The notes: a model not told the origin generated them from the letters alone. A stretch of DNA of 64,000 nucleotides from Fasciola hepatica (GCA_948099385.1 CANUEZ040000013.1:2135001-2199000); one strand, 5' to 3'. Counted from the stretch's first letter, positions 25,826 to 37,602 are shown. Program-made: numbers and translations.

Positions 25826-26577
25826 TCATGAGAAAGGGGTCGGACGCAAAAGGCTGAGACTCATTGTGGTCTGATGATCAAGACAATCTTCATATGCTTC
25901 GTCTAAGTTAATGTTATTGCGAGTCATGCTGATTACAGAGGCATCCAGGGTTCTGCTTAGTGCTCCTTTAAATTGTTTTAGCGTGCGACAAGATCGCACC
26001 GAGTCAGGAAGCCTATTCCAGAGGCCAAGGTAGGCAACCGCGAAATATCTAAATCTGATTGACAGCCTAGATTGGGGGGTTGTAATGGTGAATTCTCTGT
26101 GCAGGAGGGAGTAAGGGGTTTCACTAGAGAAACCAAGTGGGTTATCAGATGAGTGGGCTTTTGAGTGCAGAAGGCTGAACAGAAATGAAGCACTGAGCCT
26201 GATACGACCTAACCGTAGAGGTTCAGTCCGGAGTAGTTCGCACCTAGCTCCGTAATTAAGGTTGAAAAAGGTGCCAAGTAATATTATGGTCAAAGGCGTT
26301 GCGTTTTCTCTATGTTGACCCGGTCTGCCTTTCGCGTCAAGGTAAAGACCAGAGGGCAGTATACCAACAGCGACTTGGCGTGTGTCTTGAATATAAGGAG
26401 CTTGCTCTCCTGAGTACGGTATGTTCTGAGGATAAGTGCAATTTTCCTTCCCGCCTTGCCAGTTTGGGTCAATGCTTGTGCATGGAAGTTAAAGAAAAGT
26501 GGATAATGTTGGCCCAGATCTCTTATCACGTGAGTAGTGGGAATCGACAAATCATTTATTGCAAGGGAGCCAGGTGG
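25826..26577 (-). pseudogene. CR1-type LINE RT C-terminal fragment, left arm
   Basis: Two minus-strand frames (26598-26290 and 26293-25826), offset by a frameshift at about 26290, encode the post-catalytic part of a CR1-clade RT. Recognisable pieces in order are THVIRDLGQHY (VRDLGV-equivalent), RKIALILRTYRTQESKLLIFKT, LLVYCPLVF, KADRVNIEKTQR, LRTEPLRLGRIRLSASFLFS and FAVAYLGLWNRLPDSVR. The catalytic palm motifs are absent because the fragment begins at the palindrome centre. The first ten or so codons of the frame are read from the opposite arm. It ends at a stop at 25826. The frameshift shows that it was already dead before duplication, since both arms share it. Confidence 0.85.
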
Positions 26578-26579
26578 AG

Positions 26580-27331
26580 CCACCTGGCTCCCTTGCAATA
26601 AATGATTTGTCGATTCCCACTACTCACGTGATAAGAGATCTGGGCCAACATTATCCACTTTTCTTTAACTTCCATGCACAAGCATTGACCCAAACTGGCA
26701 AGGCGGGAAGGAAAATTGCACTTATCCTCAGAACATACCGTACTCAGGAGAGCAAGCTCCTTATATTCAAGACACACGCCAAGTCGCTGTTGGTATACTG
26801 CCCTCTGGTCTTTACCTTGACGCGAAAGGCAGACCGGGTCAACATAGAGAAAACGCAACGCCTTTGACCATAATATTACTTGGCACCTTTTTCAACCTTA
26901 ATTACGGAGCTAGGTGCGAACTACTCCGGACTGAACCTCTACGGTTAGGTCGTATCAGGCTCAGTGCTTCATTTCTGTTCAGCCTTCTGCACTCAAAAGC
27001 CCACTCATCTGATAACCCACTTGGTTTCTCTAGTGAAACCCCTTACTCCCTCCTGCACAGAGAATTCACCATTACAACCCCCCAATCTAGGCTGTCAATC
27101 AGATTTAGATATTTCGCGGTTGCCTACCTTGGCCTCTGGAATAGGCTTCCTGACTCGGTGCGATCTTGTCGCACGCTAAAACAATTTAAAGGAGCACTAA
27201 GCAGAACCCTGGATGCCTCTGTAATCAGCATGACTCGCAATAACATTAACTTAGACGAAGCATATGAAGATTGTCTTGATCATCAGACCACAATGAGTCT
27301 CAGCCTTTTGCGTCCGACCCCTTTCTCATGA
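26580..27331 (+). pseudogene. CR1-type LINE RT C-terminal fragment, right arm
   Basis: Exact mirror copy of the left-arm RT fragment, now on the plus strand (26559-26867 then 26864-27331), with the same frameshift. The only residue difference is at the centre, where the plus frame reads QVEPPG and the minus frame QVAPPG because of the two unpaired central bases. The two copies are head-to-head and transcription of either strand would give a hairpin RNA. Confidence 0.85.
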
Positions 27332-29644
27332 CCCGTTTGACAGTCGCACCGAAACACACAAGCGTGTATATATATATACATGTATATATATAAATAATGT
27401 CGATGTTGATGGAAAAATTCCTCTTCTGCTCCCATTCCTCTACTCTATGCCCAATTTTGGGACCGCCCTCTCTAACCTAATTCATGCTGACACTGTTTTG
27501 TGGTCGACAATTATTCTAGGCTCGGTGCACTTACTTTTTCTTTTTATGGTTGTGATTTTTTACTGAGACCACTTTTAGGACAGTTGGTATGGTAGTGAGA
27601 TGCACTGATTCAACACAGTTTTGTTTTATTACTCCTCGGTTTCACTTTCTCGCTCACGTCGACTGACCGTAGACGTTCAGCTCGCTTACGCTGATTTTTG
27701 GCTGTCACGCTCAGGAAATTGTTCTTTGGGCCTGAATGGTCAGTGAATCGATAACTAAATCGTTGGTCACACTTCACCCGGAGCAGGAATTGAGCGTTTT
27801 CGTCGTCACAATATATATACATATCTATGTATATCTGTGCCAATCACACAATGCTTAGGCAATAGCTGGCGGCCAGTTCTGATAAATTTTCGCCAACGTC
27901 GTGATGCCCACAAAGTTACCCGGCATATCATAATCGGCAGCGCAGTCAGTAGATGGCTCAAATGTATACTGGAACCCGTCCGACTCTGTTACTGGCAGAA
28001 GCAAGTGGTCGAGTGAGAGTCTCACGAATGTTGCCGCTATCTGTGTGTTTGTTCCATCCTCCATCCTTTCCTCCCATAGCTTGCAGCAGCAACACCCCCG
28101 AAGGTTTTGACATCAAGTCTGTGGCAATCTCGCAATAAGGAGAAACGACCATTCCTAGCAGTATCAGACCAAACGGGCCACATGTAAAGAAAGACGGGTC
28201 AAGGAGAGATGGGAATACCACTCTATGGTGTAAACTTGCTCCCCTACTCATCTGTAAAGAAGGAACGAAAAAACTTCCGGCTTGGAAGGTCTTGGGCTAA
28301 TGCTCTCTGCCCCTTTCTGATAAGAGCCTAGACCCGGTCCTGCATACAGGAAGCCCCAAGCTTCTAAGGTAGCCATCATTTTTTTCTGTCTTAACGAGTG
28401 CAGGGCGATAGCACGCCGACCGGGCTCCCAAAATATGCTTGCCTACTTCTTTTTTTCTCAGTTTCAACCTTCTTGGGTTCCCCGCAAAGCCCCCGACCAG
28501 CGAGCCGATGTCTAATGCGGTAGTTAATACACGGTTGGAATAGTTATACTGTGTGGCCTCCGCTCTGACAACACCCCAGCATTGATATGCCTACGGTTCG
28601 CAGATATCGGCTTGACCACACCCGTACTGGTTGACGGAACGAGAAGCGTAATCATCGCACTTTTATAGCTTACTATCTACAACTCCACCTTTCCTATGTT
28701 CTCCTTGAGCCCACGCACTAATAGTGGTGACGAAAGTCAGAGGTGACTTGTCTCCTACGTTGTTGACTCACTTACCCAACCAAAATGTCCACCGGCACTA
28801 GCTCCCTTAAAAACCGTTCTGTCCTTTATTGATGAGCGCTCACGTTTACATGATTCTTCCGTCTCAAGCTAGAACTCAGCGATCTCATCCTGTTTTTTTG
28901 CGCTTTTCTCTTTCGACAAGGATTACTATTCTCCAGTAACTAAGACTCACTGCCGTGCGCATATGCTAACTGTAAGTTAAGACCCCATTCCAACTGGAGT
29001 CCGTTCACTTCTGATTTATCATGACCCTAAGGAATACCAGCACTTTTGCCTCCACAAGAAAAAGCCCCACCTTACCACCAAGCATCTTCTTCTCTCCTCA
29101 CTGATTGTTGTCCTCGACCACAGCTGGTGAACCGTCTAGACTGCTGTCTTCCTATTTTCCCATTCTTCTTCCAGATCATACCCTCTACTGTTGTTTTATT
29201 CCTGGTTCCAAAATGAACTTCTTCTCGTCCACCACTTACCAATTAAATTATTTTTCACCCCGACAAGGCCTTCACCTGATACCCCCTGAATCTCTACTAT
29301 CACCCAAATACCCAAGAAAACTACCAGTCTCCGTCCAGGGGTCCTCAGCAGACCGGCCCACTGGCCGAAAGATAACTAAATGTTCAGGTAACAAAATTTC
29401 CATTGCCTGGTTTCCATGAAAATGATAACCATAACCCACAGCTGGAACACTCTTTAGACGGCCGCACTCCTGATCTCTTCCAGACCGCACTGGTTACTTG
29501 GGTAGCCATCGGCCAGCTCGACTCTACTCCCGGATTACCGTAAGAATTAAACGAATTGATCAATCGGACTGACAATGGTTTAAACCTATACTCTCGCCCG
29601 CTGAAATACATCTTGCATGACGCACATGATCTGTTTGTCAGAAA

Positions 29645-30270
29645 TCATGCTGACCAGCGTTCATTATGATACGGTTGAAAGGGTAACGTGTCAACCTTTC
29701 CTTGTTCACTCTCTCCATGATCCTGGACACTTCCGGGGTGTGGTTCACCGATCGATAGTTCACTGGATTTAGACGACATCCTAGAGAAGGTTACCGATGT
29801 CACCGGATTTGGAAAGGGGGTGGACGTGGCGTCACCACTCTTTAAAGAGGAGGGGAAGTAGGTGCTCAAAGTCTCCGCAATCAATAGTGGGTTATCCCAT
29901 TAGGTATTGGTATAGTTCAAATATGGGATGGAACATTAGATTGCTTGTTTCTGACCTTCATCAACCTGGCCAGTGCCCCTGCCTTGTTTGGGTGGCTCAA
30001 GGCAACTACTTCCTGTTTCTTCTTACGAGAATCCAAAAGCAATTTAATCGTATGGGATGAACGTATTATTTGGAGATACAACGAGAAGCTCCTGGTTTCA
30101 GTGAAACTTCGTTGGAGTTTGGCTAGGTTACCGTTAAGATCTAGGGAGTTTGGCCGTTTGTTTTTTATTGGCTTTGAGGCTGGAGCGTTTCTGTCGAGGC
30201 TGCAATGAAGATTAGGATAAAGTTGAGCAGTCGCTACCCCTAGAACATTAGAAGAAAAGAAATGGTCCAA
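29645..30270 (-). pseudogene. LINE pre-RT linker and RT N-terminus relic
   Basis: Frames at 30270-29917 and 29884-29645 encode a basic linker with repeated Arg/Lys (RKKKQEVVAL, MKVRNKQ) followed by IAETLSTYFPSSLKSGDATS. The latter matches the conserved A-x-x-L-x-x-F-F/Y-x-S-V/L-F segment at the start of CR1/Jockey-type RTs. No palm motif follows before the palindrome boundary. Stops and a frameshift separate the pieces. Confidence 0.55.
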
Positions 30271-30429
30271 CCTTTTGGAAAGGACAAAAGAGGGTAGATT
30301 ATTCGAGCAAGCTCTGTGTTATTGCCTACTGGTGATCGGAAGTTGTGTTTCTGCTGATCTATCGGTGTGAGGCCAGGGTGCATTGAAACCAGGATACGGC
30401 TTTATGTTCACTACAGGTGGAGAGATTTA

Positions 30430-30930
30430 TGATTTGGATATATAAATTCTTGATAGAAATAGTGAAAATAAGGTCCAATGTATTTCTTTCCCGAGTGAGG
30501 GTGCAACCTGTTGTAGCCATTTACAAACAAGGATGCGTGAAAAAGTCATGGGGCTATGTGAGCGATGTCAAGAATTTCCAGCAGGTTTCAGGCACAACAA
30601 AATCACCAGCTAAGATTTTGGCGGTTGCAGGGAGGTCAAAGTCATAGTTGAAAGCATCTATTATTGCCGTCAGCTCGTGCATATCCGGCATCGGAAGACG
30701 GTAGGGGCACCCTGTAAGAAGTAGTTGTTAATCTTCCTTGTACGTAAGCCAGACCAAGTCCCGAATGTTGTCAAGAATCGGATGATGAAGCCTACTCACC
30801 ATGAGTATTTGCCTGGTATAAGTGAGGCAGCCTCCTCCGCGTTGGTCAGGTCTAATTCTGGCGGCGGCTTTGTAACCGGGTGTGGAAACGTGGTTTATCG
30901 GGGTGCTAACCGTCAGCCACGTCTCGGTAG
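30430..30930 (-). pseudogene. LINE APE-type endonuclease relic
   Basis: Minus-strand reading gives, in order, RDLVWLTYK, LLLTGCPYRLP, AKILAGDFVVPE and ERNTLDLIFTIS. These correspond to the W-x-x-I, G-x-x-Y-R-P-P, GDFN-x-P and LDLI/V-x-T motifs of apurinic-like LINE endonucleases, which nick target DNA to start retrotransposition. The Asn of GDFN is replaced by Val and in-frame stops occur (after YKED and before PHDFF), so the enzyme is dead. Confidence 0.7.
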
Positions 30931-31684
30931 CTTATAAGATATCAGGGTATAGTCCTAACGACAGCGCTCTAAATAATGGCAATTTTGGGAGGAGAGGGCG
31001 GACCTTAGGTAGTGAGGGCTAGAAGGTGTTTTTAGGTTCTAAGTAGACAGAAACGTGGTTTCGTTGTGGTAAGGTGGTGAAGGATCATCGGATTAGGGGT
31101 GGCTTACGATGGGCGGCCGAAGCTCTGCCTACTTTACCGGTGCTTCTGATGAAGAATTTTAGCACGTAGCCAGGTGCGCTGCTGGGAACTCAAGATAGGC
31201 GTAACCTGGGGAACGGTTAGGGGGTTCTACTTGAAATGGCCGAACCACGTAGGATGTAGATGAAGCTCGGGATGAGCTGGGGGGAGGAGGTAGTGGTGGT
31301 GAGGACCCAAGGATGGTTGCTGCATTTCCAGGAGCTCGCTACGACATGAGGATTGTGGCTAGATGAGGGATGAGGACGAAAGAACGGGAGCGGTCCAAGG
31401 GCGGAGCGGAAGTCGAGGTTTGTGCCAAGGTTGCAGACTGCATTGAAGTGGTCCATGGAGGGAGAAAGTGGGGGGCCAGGAATATTAGTCGACAGGGGTT
31501 GAACCTAGTGATGGTATGCAACTTGAAGAACCACCGGAGGGATGGGTTCGAATACCCCGTTTGGAGGGGTATAGGGCATGGAAGCGAAAGCATGTTGGGT
31601 CAGAGGTGGAACGAAAGGTCTGTCCGGCACCTTATTGGGCATTGCAGCAGCCTCTGATATCCGTGGAGGCATACGTGGCGGTTC

Positions 31685-32615
31685 TCAATAGGGGTCAAAA
31701 CCGGCAGCTGGGTCACTGAAGCGGCTTAATACTGAGTGGGGTTGAGTGGGAGTTGGGCCCTTTTGTGAGTTTGTTGACGATTCAGGCGCAGCTTGAGCAG
31801 GCTGGATGCTTCCTGTCTTTAAGCCAGTGCCCTCTGTAGGCCTGGAGCCCGCATGGTTGGGTGCAAGTTTGCGGGTGGGTCCGTGCGATTGCTGCCGGGA
31901 GCCCGCAGTTGTTCGACTATTGCCCTCCAGTTTGACTTTGGATTGCATGGTAGGGGCCCTGGCAGTGAGGTCTCGTCCTACCCGTTTGTACTTGATGAGA
32001 GATCGAAGCAGTTTACGCTTTAGCTCCTTTTGATAGTTCGGTGAGGTTCATGGAAGAATTGGGAGGCCCAGTAATGGCAGGAGGGACAGGCTGACGAGCC
32101 CAGCTGCATGAGGTGGAGGGAGTAGAGGTAGCCCACATCCCACAAACCAGCTCACTTGTTGGAGGTATGGTGGGTGACGAAGATGTTTCCAAGGCCCGAT
32201 CTACATAGCCAGCGTTAGGAGCAAAGAAGGTAGATACGCTGCCGGTGAGAGTAAAAGCTGCAACTAGAGGTATCCGTCGTCCGCTTGATGTTGCCCGGCG
32301 GTCCAACAGAGGCGAGCTGTCGAGGTCAACAGGTACTTGAATTGGTGCGTAGAGTGCCGGGTTGGGCGATGATGATTGCATTGCTGAGGCCGTCCTCTGC
32401 CAAGGGCCGGTCTTAAAGGTACTAGGGAAAGGAACCTTTTGGACGGTTGCCCTTGACGCTTCCCTCTGAAGGGGAGTCTTGTCGGCCGCTATTCTGGAGG
32501 ATTTATATGCTGCTTTGAGGAAAAGCAAAGGTTGTTTTTGATAAACTCCCTTGCTACTCGATCGGAAGGGAATTGCAAATGGATAGCAAACTTGTGGCAT
32601 AGTGGATGCTTGCAT
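31685..32615 (-). pseudogene. ORF1-like frame of the minus-strand LINE
   Basis: A 200-codon frame (32615-32013) is the longest in the window. It is followed by an 87-codon frame (31948-31685). Both are rich in Ser, Thr, Pro, Ala and Gln with no zinc knuckles or RRM visible. Position upstream of the endonuclease relic on the same strand is the main reason for calling it the first ORF of a LINE, whose product normally binds RNA. Alternatives are a spurious frame in purine-rich DNA or an unrelated gene exon. Confidence 0.4.
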
Positions 32616-32901
32616 AGCTCAGTGCACTTGCATGTATGATGCGCCGCGTCAGCTCTCCTGAGCGGGGTGGATTTCAGTTGTGATGCGAGGGCCTTGTCCG
32701 GGAGAATGAAGGCTATAGCATTTTGCTATCTGAGATGCTCTTGAAGATCTCAGTCGAAACAGATTCAAGAAAGTCTGTGGCAGATTTAAGCTGCTGTTGT
32801 GTAAAGTTTGCAGCGGGGTCTATCAGGCACAGTTGCGGAGCGAGCCTGGAGATATAGTCATCCAGGATCTTGGGTCTTAATGGGATGTCTTTAAAGTCTC
32901 T

Positions 32902-33084
32902 TTAAATAAGAGAATCAATGGTAGCTTCCTCTGCGAAGCCCTTCAATGGTATGGAACATTGTTCCAGTTGTGTTAGCAGTTTCTTAATTCTAACCTTGGG
33001 CCGAAGTTTCTGACTTACGGGCATATGGAGGTTACTAGAAAAAAATCTTTGGAGTTTGTGGAACGCTTCTGGATGATTTCCCAC
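32902..33084 (-). pseudogene. ORF1 N-terminal fragment
   Basis: A 60-codon minus frame (reading FHKLQRFFSS, KLRPKVRIKKLL, GFAEEATIDS) has a regular alpha-helical, amphipathic look. It continues in another register into KDIPLRPKILDDYIS and IDPAANFTQQQLK. The coherent helical peptide across frames suggests a real but frameshifted coding segment, most simply the N-terminal end of the LINE ORF1. Confidence 0.35.
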
Positions 33085-33407
33085 AAAATAGCTAACTAAA
33101 TTCCCAGTAACATATTGGAATAGCCAGAGATAATAAAGAACGTTCCGTAGCCGCGTGGCGCAGGTACTACTGTCCCTTTGACACTTTCCTTCACATTACC
33201 TCTTTTATGAACCACGCTTCACAGCCGTCATTACTTTTGTTTCCAAATTCTTTTTTCTTACTCTGTTGATCCGCCATGTTTACCCGTGGTGAATAAAATT
33301 CCCCGTGATATTCCTGAGCTAATTCTTCACCATTCATTCTAACATCCCCTGCCTCTTCCAATCACTGATATTTTTTTCTGGGAATCCGTTTTTATTGCTC
33401 CCTCTCC

Positions 33408-33517
<110 letters not shown>

Positions 33518-33879
33518 GTTCGCTCTGCATCCTGTAGTTCCCAACCGGCCATTGCTCATGCTATCCTCCTGCTGACCGTCATGATATGCAGCCCTTCCTT
33601 CTACACCTGTGCCTCACGGCTGCCGTACCCAATCCTCTCAAGTCATTTTTGTCATCTGATTCACTATTTACGTGTTGCGTTGCTCGCTCCTTGTTTCACA
33701 ATGAGTTTGTGACCTGTCCGCCGACCGTCTGTTGCAGAGCACCAGTGCTCCATCACCATCCAATCCATCTCAGTGCATCTCACTTATTCTCTATCGTCCC
33801 CAGCTGCCGCAGTTTCTCATGCCGATTTCTAGCCCCCTCATGCATATCCGTCGGCTTTAGGATGTCCTCGCTTGGACAA

Positions 33880-34160
33880 GTCAGATTCTCCACTTGACCT
33901 TTACTTTCAAACTCATCGGACATATATTTGAATCCACACTTGGGCTCATTTAAACTCCCAACATTTTTTCTTGGTGTGTAACACATATCATACCTTTGTT
34001 CGCTTTTATTCTTCCTTCTGAGTCTGTCTATCCAATTTTTTCATGTATATTTCGACATTTTCACGAATTTAATCTCTCCATTCCATCGCTAGTAAAATTT
34101 GATCATGCACCCGGCATGCTCCGGGCGCCTCCGAAACAAACCATTATTATTGTTGATGTT
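33880..34160 (+). repeat. Dispersed repeat family, 3' end, copy 4
   Basis: CCACTTGACCTTTACTTTC then AAACTCATCGGACATATATT, followed about 220 bp later by GGCATGCTCCGGGCGCCTCC then GAAACAAACCATTATTATTG. This is the clearest copy of the terminal block. The repeat body, including the (TA)n, appears to extend left to about 33.13 kb, in parallel with the copy ending near 10.65 kb. Confidence 0.65.
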
Positions 34161-34498
34161 AGCTTCTCTATCTCACCAAGATTTCATCAACGATCCTAGC
34201 CCACAAATCCTGAGGAGGTGTTGGTCTGCAGTGAGTAAGAGCATCTAAATCTTTCATCACTGGCTTCAAACACTGCAGTACGCCGCCAGTCAGCGAACAA
34301 GCTTTTACGTGATCTTGTCCACATGAATCCTTTTATATTTCTCTAGCCTCATTTTATGCCAGTATTGGAGGCAGCATAACACATTCTGAAATCGTATCCC
34401 CCGCTTGTCCTGTGCAGTAATGCATCAGATAAAGTAAACCCCATTCATCGTCCCGAACTACACCTTCAATGTAACATAAAAAGTTGTTTCGAAAACCT
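34161..34498. other. No gene recognised
   Basis: No frame of note and no recognised repeat motif. Confidence 0.3.
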
Positions 34499-34831
34499 CT
34501 AATAGGTAGGAGAACAGCCCGAAAATAATTCTAGTCTCAATTTGGGTGAGTCCAAAAGATAATCCACCACGAGTTCGGCCATCGGAAACACGGGCTTTGC
34601 ACGTGACACACCCTTTTGCACATGGCAATCACCCGGGTAGCGAGATACATGTTCAGTACCCATTACGTAACCCCCGAACTCATCTCTAGTGACTAGGTTT
34701 TCTTCTTCCTCGGCAAGAGCCAAAAGTAATTTCGCCACTTTCACCTCATTCCTCAATTCAAGCAGCTTACTTTGCCTATCCAACTCTAACCATTCAGCAA
34801 CCTGCCTGTCCTTGAGTTCGGCTAGCCACAA
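34499..34831 (-). pseudogene. Charged helical frame, possibly retroelement gag
   Basis: A 110-codon minus frame opens with a highly charged, heptad-like region (AELKDRQVAEWLELDRQSK and KVAKLLLALAEEEE) that should be helical or coiled coil, then changes to ordinary composition. Upstream register shifts are needed to extend it. Lys/Glu-rich helical segments of this sort occur in gag proteins of flatworm BEL/Pao and gypsy elements, but no zinc knuckle or protease is seen. A host exon is also possible. Confidence 0.3.
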
Positions 34832-35324
34832 ATCAGCCCTAACTGTATGGAAAGTTGAAGTAACTCACGAGCGGTCTGACGAGCTAGAGCCTGAGCAAGA
34901 AAAATGACAAACACCTACGGGGAAAAGGTTTGGTTCACCTGCGGGGCACTGTCCTTTGACTTGGAACAGTTTGCCGAGGTACTGCCCAATTTCATTGCTC
35001 TGCGGTTGCCAAAGGTAATGAGTACTGTGAAGTCCAGACAATCGATCGTTTGGGTGGATCTTAGCGACTAATTCCGATACAATTCAGAACAAGGCCAGTT
35101 TCAAGTAGTCACGATAATATATACAACAAGTTTATCAATTTCACTATAGACAAACCTCTGTAGTGTTCCTTCAGGGCTCTTACGCTCTGAAATTGAACTA
35201 CGAATCAAAAACTGCAGCCGAAATGAAGCAAAAGGTAAGAAACAGAAGGCGAGATTAGCGAACACGGTCACCGCAAATGTTATGCTCAGCGACTCACGCT
35301 CGCAGCAAAGCTGTGAGTGCAACT
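34832..35324. other. No gene recognised
   Basis: Short frames only. It lies between the charged frame and the LINE RT relic. Confidence 0.3.
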
Positions 35325-35875
35325 TAAGGCAAAGATTCAGTGCAAAAAATATCGGAATCCCGATAAAGGTAGTTCACACAAATGAATTTATGTTGTTTTT
35401 CATATGAATGTTGATGGACGGAACAGGGTTTTTCTAAACTTCTTTTGCGATAGGTTTTCATCGAATTTCCCGAAATCCGGATGAGGTCATCAACGGATTC
35501 GACTACCTGGAGTGCGTGAGAAGCCAGGGGATCGCTAAAATAGCATGAAACCAGAAATGGGATAGGACTGCACCCCAAGGTACACCGGAATAGTTAACAA
35601 GAAATCTGGAAGTGTTTAGCCCAACCTGTGTCTCCCGAACTCGATTGTGAATGCAGTTCGATGACCAGGAATGTTGTGCTTGACGGTCGAAAGTTTCAAG
35701 CTTCTGGAGGAGACAAGGTCGGAGTAAACAACCAAAAGCTGTGGAGTAATTAAGGGACACGCAGGTGACTGACAGCCTAGAGTTGCTTAGAAAACTAGTA
35801 ATGGATTGGACCAGGCAGGCTACGGCGTCAAGAGAGATCTTTTGGGTTTATAAGCAAGCCGAGAAGGACCGGGTG
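35325..35875 (-). pseudogene. CR1-type LINE RT palm relic
   Basis: Minus reading gives DAVACLVQSITSFLSNSR, VTCVSLNYSTAFGCLLRPC, LLQKLETF and VNYSGVPWGAVLSHF. These match the finger and palm motifs of CR1-clade RTs: the DAV-x-x-L segment, FLDYSKAFD with the catalytic Asp changed (TAFG), and SGVPQGSVLGP. The GVPQGS loop is mutated to GVPWGA. The YADD region is not recognisable. It is a separate, older LINE fragment from those in the palindrome, or possibly the displaced RT core of a related element. Confidence 0.75.
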
Positions 35876-37068
35876 GTCCACCGAGATACGCTTGAAGACC
35901 GGGGAAAACGGACTTTTAAATAACTTTTAGGGCGGCAGGTATGAGGGTAATATGGGGAAAGCGGTTACCTTTACCAGGAATGTTGAAGCCTCAAGGAATT
36001 GGACCAATGGTAACTGGACGGCACAAACTAGGAACCGAACTTGTGACAGGAGACTCATTTCTTGGTGTAGTGATAGGTGTGGCAAGTTGGGCGGCAACAT
36101 AATTTCGAATCGGGTAATCCAAACGATAAAAGCTGATAGGTGTTACAATGGTTAATCTCACCAACAATCGTATGTGCATGTTCTTGTAGGAGGGTAGCCG
36201 GAAATGATACAAAAGCCTCAAGATAGGGGGATATACTGGATGGTACAAAAAAATGCCATATACTCTTACTGGCAATAATAATTCTGGAAAGGGGAAATAC
36301 AGAGAAGCACTGTGAAGAAAGACATTCAGTACCTCTTGCGGTTTACTTGAAAAGGGCAATTGAAATTCCCCAGTCAACCTTTGTGTTCGGTCCTTTTTCT
36401 TTCGTTCTAGCTCTTCAGCCTTCAGAAGTGGCTTTTACCCTTTCGTTTTCCTGTAGTCTACTATCGTTCCACCAATACCACCCACATCCTCTTTCACGAT
36501 CCCTAACTTTCCACCTTCGTTACCTCTGTGCTCGAGGTAGATGGGGCGGGTGCCGGAAGTCACTAGGGGACGGCGATCGAGAGAAGCTCCTCACTTCTCG
36601 GGGCTTGCTGGAGGAAGGCACTGTCTCCCGTTTATGTTTACCAATTCACTGAAGGATACTGTGATCTTTCGTCTGTCGTAGCAACCAGTGATCCACGACT
36701 TTTGGCCTCATCCCCTTCGCTCCATCGTCTGATGTGCCACTCGCGCTTCCTTCCTGCCAATTATCGCTGAGGAATCTGCCCTGTTACCATCCATGAACAA
36801 TAAAATTTGAGTGAATACAAGAAGAGAAGCTCAAGGAATTTGTTAGCCTCATTGAAGCAGCACCGGGGTATCCGCAGGGCATACTCGTGCAAGAAACTGG
36901 ACATTATGGTCACTTTTCGCGTCCTTCGACCAGGTTTGACTTGGTATGATTTTAGGGAATAGGTGGATTCGAGACTGTTGACTAACTTCATTTTTCTTTT
37001 TTTTTCTACTTCAATTTGTCTGATCGTTATAACAGCGACCTTGACATGTTTTCAAATTGGCGGCTATT
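35876..37068. other. No gene recognised
   Basis: Frames of about 60-130 codons (for example 35991-36377 minus and 36347-36652 plus) show no domain. No repeat structure was recognised apart from poly-T near 36,990. Confidence 0.3.
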
Positions 37069-37523
37069 GTAATACGCTCAGATAGGTCGCCACTCCCATC
37101 TTTATCGGTGTAAGTGTTGATGCTTGCTGATGCACTTACTGAGCTCCGGCTCACCGAGTTTTCTTCCTGTCTTTGCAGATCGTACACATGCAACCCCCAC
37201 GGACGACACTGCATCCCGCATACTACATTTTTGGCGACCCTGCCAGAATCCCTGTCATGCAGCATTTCACACGAACCCCATTGAAAGACCCTGTCTGCTG
37301 ACCAGCTAAGATAATGTACAAACATTGAGGACAGTGTTCCTTCGTTGAGGGGAGCAGTGTAATACGCTCAGACAGATCACCACTCCCATCTTTATCGGTG
37401 TAAGTGTTGATGCTTACTGATGCACTTACTGAGCCCCGGCTCACCGAGTTTCCTTTCTGTCTTTGCAGATCGTACACGTGCAACCCCCACGGACGACACT
37501 ACATCCTGCATACTACGCTTTTG
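37069..37523 (+). repeat. Tandem pair, 165 bp core, about 290 bp period
   Basis: 37069-37233 and 37359-37523 share AATACGCTCAGA, CACTCCCATCTTTATCGGTG then TAAGTGTTGATGCTT, a hairpin TGAGC-(TCCG or CCCG)-GCTCA, then CTGTCTTTGCAGATCGTACA and CAACCCCCACGGACGACACT. Identity is about 88-90% by eye. Each copy carries a donor-like GGTGTAAGTG and a strong acceptor-like pyrimidine-CAG about 75 bp apart. A diverged third copy lies near 42.5 kb. Confidence 0.8.
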
Positions 37524-37544
37524 TAAGACGAACATTAATCGACC

Positions 37545-37551
<7 letters not shown>

Positions 37552-37602
<51 letters not shown>

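Larger units (their letters stand above)
23554..29604. repeat. 6,051 bp near-perfect palindrome, 2 bp centre
   Basis: The left arm 23554-26577 is the reverse complement of the right arm 26580-29604. The centre reads CCAGGTGG-AG-CCACCTGG, so only two bases (26578-26579) separate the arms. The differences I found are one substitution (A at 24237 against G at 28921) and one homopolymer indel (A6 at 24259-24264 against T7 at 28893-28899). Everything else compared is identical, including an interrupted TA microsatellite. Homology ends abruptly at TCAGCGGG on the left (23554) and its complement on the right (29604). The arms contain a LINE RT C-terminal fragment head-to-head across the centre plus about 2.2 kb of non-coding sequence. 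Such a long, spacer-free palindrome is either a very recent fold-back duplication or a fold-back assembly or library artefact. Confidence 0.95.
29645..33084 (-). mobile_element. 5' part of a CR1-type LINE, minus strand
   Basis: Read on the minus strand, this stretch follows LINE order: an ORF1-like region (about 33084-31685), an APE-type endonuclease relic (about 30930-30430) and the pre-RT linker (about 30270-29645). The sequence then runs into the palindrome boundary at 29604, just before the RT palm should begin. The 3' RT portion of a similar element sits in the left palindrome arm on the same strand. I infer that one element originally ran from about 33.1 kb leftward to about 25.7 kb and that its RT core was lost when the right palindrome arm formed. 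Confidence 0.6.

Noticed and set aside
26299..26601. 100-codon frames crossing the palindrome centre on the strand opposite the RT
   Set aside because: They are antisense shadows of the RT fragment and exist twice only because of the palindrome.
37069..37523. Spliced-leader RNA gene in the 165 bp tandem repeat
   Set aside because: A donor-like GGTGTAAGTG is present, but there is no leader-like exon ending in ATG before it and no Sm-site-like structure after it that I can recognise.
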